A stretch of 64,000 nucleotides of DNA. Source: Notospermus geniculatus. Lineage: Eukaryota > Nemertea > Pilidiophora > Heteronemertea > Lineidae. The stretch lies in contig NMRB01000034.1 in the NCBI GenBank assembly GCA_002633025.1, positions 319,223 to 383,222 on the forward strand, written 5' to 3'. The position numbers and the translations under genes are program-made. The notes beneath the pieces are model-generated. The model was given only the letters and a program-made list of their open reading frames with translations, made no database searches and was not told where the DNA came from. This document shows, in pieces, positions 55,511 to 64,000 of this stretch; positions within the stretch are counted from its first letter, which is position 1; each line of letters starts with the position of its first letter.

Positions 55511-55626
55511 CAACCAACAATCCTAAACCCTCCTTGGAGTTCCAGTGCACACATGCATGTATCGCTACATGCCTGCGTACAATAGAACACCGACGGTTGG
55601 AAGAGCAGGCCCGCTCCGCACTGCGT

Positions 55627-55720
55627 GGCAGTGCGTCCGTCCACACGGAGCTTCCAAAACCAACTGAATAATTCTGAACCTCACGTGACCATTGACGTCA
55701 CACCACTTTGGATTATAAAT
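55627..55720 (+). repeat. Tail of the 369-bp monomer with extra 5' sequence
   Basis: GTGGCAGTGCGTCCGTCCAC is joined to the CACGTG/TGACGTCA/TATAAA tail. The same junction occurs at 60752-60843, which shows a composite element of its own. Confidence 0.7.
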
Positions 55721-57044
55721 CTGCCGTAGAAAAGGACCCTTTGCGGGTCGACTGGTGTGGAATTCCTTGTCTGGCTACTAGGTTACACACCAGTAATAGA
55801 AATCCAAGTCATTTTCCGTTAAAGAGACGACAAGTGTGAAAAACAGTGTGATAAGCAGCCTAATTAACCCTATTAGGAACCTGGCTAAAGCGTCAAAGTC
55901 ACTTTTCTGGCAATGTGTTTCAAATTCAAACAGTGACAAATTAATTTGAAATGCTCTCGCCAGCAGAACACTTCAAAAACGAAGAAAATCCGTCAACAGG
56001 ATTTTACGACGTTTTTGCAAGCGTTCGTGCATCTGCGCTATTCCTCACAATGAATATTCCCCCTCAGCTCTTATACTACACATTGCTATGAATGAACCAA
56101 GTGCTTCCTGATTGGCTGTGTTGGTGCTGTCAATCATCCTGTATTGACCCACTCTCTTTGAGGTGCAACTCTCTCTTAGCCGACAGAACAGGAATCCTAA
56201 ATGGGGATCAACTATGAAAGTCATACAACAAGGCACTCTCCGCCACAGCAGATCAATGATTTGTTGTTCTCTTACACATGACTGCATACCGTATGTTTTC
56301 CGAAATAAAAGGTAATTCATTCAAAATTTTATAGGACTATCTCTCGAATCCATCTTCATAATTAGCAAACTTATCCCATCCAACCTAAACTCCCCCCCCC
56401 CCCCGCAGTTTCAAACCGCTACCCACTACGTTATCCGCGCTTAGAAACTGCTATTGTTGACGCCAATCTCAATGTATGACCAACAGACGGCGCTAGCTGT
56501 CCGATTCGGGGAATCCCCATTTGGGAATCTGCGCGATACTCGCCAGTAAAACGGACCAAATTAGTGATTCTTGGCCAACTTTCATGAGGCAACTGGATTA
56601 TATAGCCTTCAAAATGTCCAAAACGTGGGTGCACACCAACAGGTGCGTGACAACATTGCTCATATTTGCAAACGGCGTTGACCTTATTGACTTTCCAATC
56701 GGGAAAAGTATGAATACACAGTGTACATTTTGTACACATATCATAGCCAATCAGAAAGTGTACGTGTTACGGTAGCGTCGGTTTAACCCGTGATGACGGC
56801 TCGTGATTGGATATCTCCTCAAACAGCGCCGTCTGTTGACTATCCTTCAGTTTTGGCGCCAATCATGCCAGTGTTTAGTGGGTCTATACCTACGGCCAAC
56901 TAAACACTGGGGACGAGTGTAGGCCTACATCCAACCATGCACATTTGGTGAATAACATTCGACATCACCCACTACACATCCTCTAACACTGCGGTACCCC
57001 TTACGTCATGAACATGCCCTGTATCAAACCTAGGCCTAGAATAT
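55721..57044. other. Intergenic, nothing firm
   Basis: A poly-C run lies near 56393-56404. A weak inverted pair ACAGACGGCGC / GCGCCGTCTGT lies at about 56483 and 56826. No gene was recognised. Confidence 0.35.
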
Positions 57045-57080
57045 CAGCTGAGGGCCAGGCCCATGGGCCTCTTGTTTACC
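57045..57080 (-). repeat. ACAAGAGGCCCATGGGCC element end
   Basis: On the - strand, AACAAGAGGCCCATGGGCCT is the same block as 35634-35655 (+). It marks the end of an interspersed element common in several marine invertebrate genomes. Confidence 0.5.
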
Positions 57081-57625
57081 GCGAAAAAGACGGTGTCACT
57101 CCGTAAGCGTGTATTAAAATATCTACACGTATATCTCGAACCACGTGAATGACAGCCATATTTTGATATTTTTCTTGTTTGTAAGTCAAGATTTGTGTAA
57201 AGTCGGTAAGTCATACAAAATACTTTTGAAAAACACAATTAGTACCGTTTACGAAGAAAGAAAAAAAACGAAACAATTTTCACCTTGGAATATTGGCCTC
57301 GAGATCTAGAACAGACAGATAATGATGGGTTAAAGCCGCGTCCGAGCCTAGAGGCGAAGTGTCATGAATATTTTAATAGTGAAAGCAACAAGCGCTTTGC
57401 CGGAACACAAAAACACACTTGTTGTGAATATGGTACTTCAGACAAGTGAGAGTTAGATCGAACGTCACCACAGAGACCTCCAGGGTATTTAATTTCTTGG
57501 TGCCTCAGTTGGTTCATCGGAGTGTTATGAAGTATTCATCAGCGAATAAAATACATAGATTTTAAGTTCAAAACTTACATATCGCTCGCACTTCTGCTAT
57601 GATCAATATAATAATATAATATAAC
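57081..57625. other. Intergenic, nothing recognised
   Basis: No features were supported. Confidence 0.3.
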
Positions 57626-58503
57626 GTACAATCACTGATATAAGTTTATCTACACCTGATTCCTTGAATATTTCAAATACTCTATTACTGGGCCAATTTT
57701 AACAGGGTTTGTTCCACAAGAAAATATATCTTGTTAGTCATGTTTATGCATCAGAATTTTGGAAATTTGGAAATATCGTAATAATTATGTAATAGATCAT
57801 CAGAAAAAGTGTTTACATTATGTTATTTTGGACTTTTGGGACATGCCAACCCACCAAAATGAATTCTTTTTGAATCAACAGAATTTGTAGAGAGGCATGC
57901 CACCAACAAATTACTCATAAGACAAAGAAAGCCTGGACATAAACAAACAAAATGTAAATAAACAATGAATTTCATGGCGCGCGAAAATACCCGTGATACA
58001 TTATCTATAACTGGGCAGAAATATTGCATATTTTTAAAAGTATCGAGATGTTGATATTTTGAAAAACATCAACCAGTTTCTGCTAAAAGTTGCAAAGCTT
58101 CACACTTCTACGTTTTCAGGTGAGCTCTGTTTACTGATATCAATTTTTTTTTAAAAATTGGAAATCCTCAAACTATCAAAAATTTGATAATCTTATATCT
58201 CAGCAACCACTCAACATATTTTGATGAAATATAGCCCAAAATCCTTAGAAGGATCCACTCTATCAAAACTAGGCCTACAACAAAAGTTACAAGAAAATTA
58301 CATGATAAAAATTTTGATTTTAGGGTTTTTTCAGATGAGCTATTACATAATTACCATATTTCCAAATTTCCAGCATTTTCATGCAGAAATTATGGCCAAC
58401 AAGATTTACTTTTATATGGAACAAACAGTGATAAAATTGGCCCAGTAGTATTTGAAATATTCAAGGTGTCAGGTGTAGATAAACTTATGTCAATGACTGT
58501 ACA
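57626..58503. mobile_element. Foldback element of about 880 bp
   Basis: The arms (GTACA(A/G)TCA(C/T)TGA.ATAAGTTTAT, ACACCTGA, CTTGAATATTTCAAATAC, CTGGGCCAATTTTA) are inverted at 58430-58503. Weaker complementarity continues inward through GGAAATTTGGAAATAT. A right-arm fragment is at 48090-48185. Confidence 0.7.
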
Positions 58504-58915
58504 TGTACGTTTGTTCCAATCGGGACCCTACCCCACTGCCTCAATAGGTGTCACTAGTGGTTAAAACTATTGAAATGACACTGACATCCCTGTCCCGATC
58601 AATTTCCCACACAAAAGGCGTCCATTGTATAGGACCGGGTTTCGGTGTGCTGCTCTCTTTCGTAGCTATGATCCCTATTGGGTGCTACAACGGGAGGAAA
58701 CGAATAGCTAATGCACACGTAGCTTTCGGGCGATAAATCCACAGGCTTTGGACCAACTCGTGTGGGATTCAGCTGCAGCGCAATGACGTCTGATTGTTTT
58801 GTAATTTTTATTGTTTTGATTACTGCCACTCTGTGCGCAGGTAAGTATTCTATGTTGTATTCGAAATGGAACTGGGGGCCCTTCATGTGCAATGATAGCA
58901 TTGGTGATTTAAGTG

Positions 58916-59266
58916 ATGTTTCGCAAACCTGACGAAACACGAAGTACGAAATACGACATTCAACTTCATTTTCAGGACCTAATGCATTTCTGGAGATGGT
59001 TGGTACCACAAATGTCCCTGCTGCCAGTGAATCTTTTAGCATGCCATGCATGTCATGTAAGACCGAAAGAGTTACGGTGCATCTTGAATTTTTAAATTTA
59101 ACGAAAGATAAATTTCAAATTTTAATATACACCGCATACACCGATCGGTCTAACGTCATACACTAAAAGTAAAAGACATGTACATGTACATGTACATTAC
59201 GTCATGGAAATGAAGTCCAATTTCGTATTTCGTACTTCGTTTTTCGACAGATTTGCGAAACCTCCC
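58916..59266. mobile_element. Inverted-repeat element of about 350 bp
   Basis: GTTTCGCAAACCTG, ACGAAGTACGAAATACGA and TCAACTTCATTT are inverted at 59205-59266. The tip GGAGGTTTCGCAAAT resembles that of the 3153-3303 MITE. Confidence 0.6.
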
Positions 59267-60519
59267 TAATGCAAGATTCATCAACTGAGAGAATTCTGTC
59301 GTTTGTTTCAAGTGATGGCGCTGCATTGTCCCTCCGACCAAGAAATCACGAATGCGCGAGGTTTTTCTGCTAAAAACCAACTTTTTTTCAGAAAACCAGG
59401 TTTTATTGAAGAAAAAAAAACAGTTTTTTTCTGAAAACAATCTATATTTTATGACTACATAATGGAGTCTTGTAATTTAACACACAACACCCATTTTATT
59501 GTTAAAATGTAAGCTTCCGCAATGAAATTACTATTATTATTATCATTTATTCGTACTTAATGTACAATTGATTGTGCTTGTTGTGCATGTTGGTGCAGGT
59601 GCAGAAATCAAATATATACAAAGTCACCTAAAAAATTCATTGGAATTCTAAAACATTGACATGATTATAGTGAAGGAATTAGTGAACAGTCAGAGGCAAC
59701 ATTAGTGCTAATCTCCAGTTAATGTCCAGTTATTCAATAAAACTAGTTTATCAGCCAAACAACATTTTTTTTCTAATAAAACATTAGGTATTTTTCAAAA
59801 AGCACTAATATTTCGGAGAAACCTTCCTTTTTGAACCTCGACCCCACTGCCCAATGATTTTGCCGGTGTGAGGTTGGCAATATCCCCGTCCCCAGTGCTG
59901 TGCGAACTAATACAATTACGATGAACCACATCAGACTGAGCATTGACATCCTCGTCCTATTATGAAAACGAACTCGTATACCGGTACAAAGGGACGAGGT
60001 AGAAATACGTTTCGTGGTGAAAACCAGGTTTATGCACGCCGTTTGTCCAGGGACCGTGTGCATAAAACATCTTAAGTGTAAACTTTGTTTTAAACTATTG
60101 TTCCAAACAAAAGATAAGGGAAATTTTACACTTGTTGGCCCGAACTTATAAAAGGTGTTCTTTCGCCTGTCTAACTTAGGCTTGTTTAAGGGCGAGCCAA
60201 CGTTTTGAATTTTTGAAACGTGGCCAGGCGTTGTAAATAAAAGATGTCAAAATACCATATAAGTACAAGATATATGACGGAAATGAAGGCACCTGCGGTG
60301 TCTATAAGTCAAAAGGAATTGAATGAGATGTATCTTGGAACGCACTAATTAGCTAATAAGTTGAAACAAAAGACTAGTAATCGGTACACTTTCCCACGAA
60401 ATGGTACATTTTGAGGATCAAACGACATGTGGATCATAAAGTTCGAGATTTTTTCTATTTAGTCCACCCATTTTGACAGCAATCTTTTCAACAGGTATAG
60501 AGTACTCGGCATGTGATTT
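59267..60519. other. Intergenic, nothing recognised
   Basis: A+T-rich sequence with GAAAAC/TTTTTTTC runs near 59355-59440. No gene features. Confidence 0.35.
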
Positions 60520-60650
60520 TTAGCTCAGCTTTCAGCTGAGCTAGTCATAATTATGTATACTGAGTGGCGTCCGTCCGTCTGTGTGTGTGTGTGTCGTCCG
60601 TGAAACTGGCACGTTTCGCAACCGCAAGGCCCAGGGTCATGAAAGCCGGT
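60520..60650 (+). repeat. Interspersed element end with CGTCCGTCC and (GT)n
   Basis: TTTTTAGCTCAGCTTTCAGC, then GTCCGTCCGTCTGTGTGTG and TCGTCCGTGAAACTGGCA. The same type of end is inserted at 50770-50862. Confidence 0.5.
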
Positions 60651-60751
60651 GGAGTGGTAGGCCCTAGGAAGGACTCGAAACAGGACCAAAAATTTTTGCA
60701 ATCTGACGTACATTCTGCTCTCCAGGGGGCATTTTCCGTAAAATGGAAAAC

Positions 60752-60965
60752 CCAGTGGCAGTGCGTCCGTCCACACGGAGCTTCCAAAACCAACTGAATA
60801 ATTCTGAACCTCACGTGACCATTGACGTCACACCACTTTGGATTCTTGGTCCCATAAGGACAAGGATTCCCTAGGAATGGTGGCCCGAAGGGCCACCATT
60901 CCTAGGGATCGAAGTCCGACGGATTTCGATTCCCGGTGGACCTGAATTCCTTTCACACCTGTGCT
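60752..60965 (+). repeat. Monomer tail fused to alternating-palindrome repeat
   Basis: 60752-60843 matches 55627-55718. From 60845 it continues with GGTCCCATAAGGAC, the hairpin GAATGGTGGCCCGAAGGGCC/ACCATTC, GTCCGACGGA and GGACCTGAATTCCTTTCACA, the end also found at 54160-54175. Confidence 0.65.
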
Positions 60966-61079
60966 TAGGTTATCGATGATGCCCATTTCGATTATGCAAC
61001 GGCCTTGATGATCAGAGGTCAAGGTCAAACTTTATAATTTGAAATATCTCTGCCTGTGGTAGAGGTTAGGTTAATTCCT

Positions 61080-61210
61080 TTTTCTGTACCTTTTTACCTA
61101 GTACCTTCTTTTACCCAGTACCTTTTTAACTGTACCTTTTTACCTAGTACCTTTATTACCTAGTACCTTTTACCGGTACCTTTTCTACGGTACCTTTTAT
61201 CTGATCTCTA
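61080..61210 (+). repeat. Degenerate TACCTTTTTACCTAG minisatellite
   Basis: About eight units of TACCTTTTTACCTAG(TACC) with drift, ending in ACGGTACCTTTTATC. Confidence 0.7.
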
Positions 61211-62114
61211 TCAACGTGCCTTGATCTCTGTCAATGTACCATTCATGTACCAGTAGAAGCACCTGTACTATCGGGAAGCATACGACATTTACAATGTCAT
61301 CTTGTTTAATTTGCATAAACTGTAGGTTCCCCTATATATCAGCAAAACGTGGTTTCCATAAGAGTTGTTACCTATTCATGACTATCAGAGTACCGGTACC
61401 CTGACGGTCAGAAGACATCAGCCCTTAGTTATCCAGGTCGGTAACTTACGTAACTGCATGCCTATGTGATCCTTTGTTGTTGTGGGTCATTCAAAATATT
61501 TGAATGTTTTCGTCTAAGTTTAGGCCAGAATTTATCCCCATGAAACTTTTGTTCGCCTGCGTGTTTGTGCCGCGTGTCATCCGATGTAAAGTCAGCCCAA
61601 TAGAATGGTTTACAAGGGAATGGCAAAGTTTCAACGCCACTTTGTTACCGGTACTTGGTTACTTGTTTCAGCGAGAGACAGAGGGAAAACCCAACTCTGC
61701 ACGACTGTTAGGAAGGGAATATGCTATAGAGGCGTCACCTTTCGGAGAACGGCCGCAACATGGAGAAAGCCCTCCTAAAAATAGTACGGTGACGTAGCTA
61801 AATCGGCTCAGTCGACGCCTACCTCCACGGCAGAGCCAATAGAATATTATTGAAGACCGGAAGTAGTCAATCTGGACATGCGCAGGAGGCCTCTACTGTG
61901 AATTTATCACACTTTCAAATGCATTTTTTCAAGTCGTCAGATCGAACTTCAGATTACCAATATGCTCAAATTGTTCTAAACATGTTTATCTATTGCAAGA
62001 CGTTGACATTATCTTGATTTTTATAATACTCAGCTGACAAAAACGCAACCTTCGGCACAAAATTCCGGCATTTTAGCTGACGCATGCTAGTCGAATGATA
62101 GTCGATGCAATTCG
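61211..62114. other. Intergenic, nothing recognised
   Basis: An open frame at 61504-61797 (+) has no domain features. Confidence 0.35.
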
Positions 62115-62725
62115 TTGAATCTTGGAATAAGATCGCGGAAAAATAATAACGTTATCATGAAGAAGGGAATTCCCGCTGCATATAAACATTGTCGTTCAGC
62201 CAGTCGCTGTGGGGAGATTTTACATCCTTTCGCCCAAAATACTATGTTAACTTCTTTGTATTCAAACCATTGTTTGCCATATTTGGTAGGAACCAATAGT
62301 TGTATTGTACGTGCACGCGTCTCGTTACTGTGGTTTCCTTTTGTAGGGTTCGACCATGTCGACGTGCATGGCTTAATTTTTTTAAGGGGATTCCTATTAT
62401 ATTCCAAATTAGGGCTCCAACCAATCAAATTTCGTTCCAGACCTTTTCTACTGTATGCATTGACTTCTGACAGTCGTGTACTTGCCACTGCTTGTTCGTC
62501 TTTCTATACTCTAAATCCTCATATTTATGGGTACACGTGTCCACCTCATTAAAACCTTGCGTGACCGCCCAATTATTTCATATGCATGTCTTTACAAAGG
62601 GACTTTACCGTGAATGGCTAAGGTTAGTTCTCTGTGAATGGCTGAAGGAACTTCGCTCTGTCGCTTGCCGGGTTGTGAAATCGACACGTAGTCTGGATTT
62701 GAAATTGATCCCACTGCATGGGTGA
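62115..62725 (+). pseudogene. Possible decayed GPCR 3' exon (weak)
   Basis: The frame 62115-62552 contains CLPYLV (recalling the TM6 WLPY motif) and ACSSFYTLNPHIYGY (recalling TM7 NPxxY). The frame 62492-62725 then reads FTKGLYREWLRLVL, like a helix-8 start, after a displacement of about 45 bp and a frameshift. The TM6-TM7 distance is too long and no other TM segments were found. The resemblance may be chance. Confidence 0.25.
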
Positions 62726-64000
62726 GAAGGCCTATTGCGACCGCAGTTTTATACAGGGTGGCTCCAAAAATGTCAACATTGGTAAATTGATTTATTCGGA
62801 GTGGAAGGTTTAGGGCGAATTAACACTACCTTTTACACTGAAAATGTACATGTATGGCAAAAGTACTCGTATGCCGCTGCAGTGACATGGGAAAGCGATC
62901 GCCTGTTGTTTCATTTCCTCATTGTCTACCCATTATGAAATTGCGACCAAGTCTATTTCTTCCACTGTCAGCAGGTGTCCCTTTACCCTTGCCTCAAACG
63001 ACAGGTTTTGCTGGACACAAATACGAAAGTCCCTTTTTAAGAAAAAAATTGACTCATTCTTTGGCCCACCCTGTGCGAATCGGTGTCGAAGCTCACTACT
63101 ACTCATTCACTTGAACTATCTTATCGAGAAACTTCTCGAAACTCTTAGCGTTGTACAATGTTCGTTTTTCTGGAACACGCTGTGTAAAAGTCACAAAACC
63201 CGTCAGTCGAATCGATCGCAAGCTGATCGTATCGCAATCGAACGCGGAGACCTTGAAACTGACCATACTGAAGTCGGCCGGACGTCATTCTGCCGCGGTG
63301 GTAGTGCGCGGAACTAGCCCATTGGCCATGGCTAGAACTACGTAACCCTTTAATATTGCGATTCAGGGGGCGTGGTCTATCTTCGATGTGTACCCATAAA
63401 TCTGGGGATTTAGAGTATATTTTTATATATACATTGATACATGTATTTCATTTCACATGATAGGAAAAGATTCCATTCTCTCAGACATTAGTAAAGACGT
63501 GATTAAGTGATCAGGCCGAAAAGTATGATCGATTTTCACTTGAAAAATGAGTCCACTGATTAAATATTTGGGACACCAGCTGTTTATAGAGAAAGACGTA
63601 TTGCCAATGTCGTATCAAGCTATACACATCCACGAGCCGAACCCCGATGCACGATAGGGTCATGCGCGCTGGAGACTTGAAGAGTTACGCATACGCATGC
63701 ACACGCCCCATCCGAGGCTGATACACCGTTTGCAGTAGGCGAATAAGATCTCTGACCAGTGATCTTCTTTAAAGTTGGCTGGAGACATAACACTGCAGGT
63801 AAACATTACTTTAGCTGTGTTCACACTGAAACCGACTTGAACGCGTTTTCCTGAACTCGCTTTTGACCACACAACAGTCACAACGCGTTTTGAAATCGCT
63901 TTATCGCGCCGGGATGTAGTCGAGTCAGACTGTGCTGTCATCTATGAATGATATTTACTATCATTCCAAGATGGATGCGCCAATTGAAGAGCTTTCCTCG
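62726..64000. other. Intergenic, nothing recognised
   Basis: Open frames at 62854-63345 (+) and 63660-63941 (-) have no recognised domains, repeats or RNA features. Confidence 0.35.

Noticed and set aside
57823-58029. Minus-strand ORF with a TM-like stretch as the missing TM1 exon of the second GPCR
   Set aside because: It lies inside the 57626-58503 foldback, has no splice donor context and no TM1 asparagine motif in the right setting.

Overview
The window is eukaryotic genomic DNA, most probably from a marine invertebrate. Evidence: spliced genes with GT-AG introns, ORFs typical of non-LTR retrotransposons, very many foldback/TIR elements, and dispersed motifs (AAGGTCA runs, an ACAAGAGGCCCATGGGCC block, TAGGCCTA) that I associate with molluscs, brachiopods and invertebrate deuterostomes. 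The species cannot be fixed from sequence alone. No bacterial gene organisation and no CRISPR array is visible. Two scaffold gaps (28958-29462 and 43151-43704) and four isolated single Ns (15570, 36788, 46202, 54650) are present.

Host genes. (1) A complete-looking three-exon class A (rhodopsin-like) GPCR on the + strand, 4823-10208, with a poly(A) signal at 10258. It has seven plausible TM segments but lacks both cysteines of the conserved TM3-ECL2 disulfide. (2) The terminal exon (TM2-TM7) of a second class A GPCR on the - strand, 32264-33110, which keeps both cysteines but carries a frameshift at an AG/CT dinucleotide tract. Both share an N-F-x-x-Y form of the TM7 motif. (3) A weak TM7-like relic near 62490-62700.

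Retroelements. 14415-18830 (-) is a two-ORF non-LTR retrotransposon: a coiled-coil ORF1, then an ORF2 with membrane-like N-terminus, a 2A-like NPGP motif and an apurinic-type endonuclease. Its reverse transcriptase core is missing exactly at the single N at 15570. 49397-52325 (+) is a decayed second non-LTR element with an internally duplicated RT segment. It is preceded by a 369-bp monomer carrying CACGTG, TGACGTCA and TATAAA. Five tRNA-like segments (37.5, 39.25, 39.4, 48.7 and 53.8 kb) look like SINE heads or pseudogenes.

DNA elements. Many can be delimited by target duplications. 9-bp duplications (Mutator-like) are at 1403-3522, 3928-4521 and 19583-20649. An 8-bp duplication (hAT-like) is at 2216-3031. 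TTAA duplications are at 8447-9043, 12890-13192, 19661-20571, 26390-27171, 28446-28641 and 44351-44601. TTA duplications are at 33250-34395, 44832-45325 and 44029-44155. TA duplications are at 5638-5903, 46992-47176 and 52419-52937. A 5-bp duplication is at 25243-25910. Several are nested.

Most unusual material: (a) foldback elements with 13-15 bp duplications (11310-11790, 19205-19448, 28655-30121, and a relative at about 22.9-23.08 kb) that share a conserved stem-loop followed by GAAA, with a layout resembling a degenerate type-I hammerhead ribozyme; (b) a dispersed minisatellite built from two alternating palindromes, linked in two loci to an antisense tRNA-like segment; (c) a run of four unlike hairpins at 42408-42660 in the centre of a 1.16-kb inverted repeat. 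The rest is intergenic or intronic sequence in which I recognise no gene.
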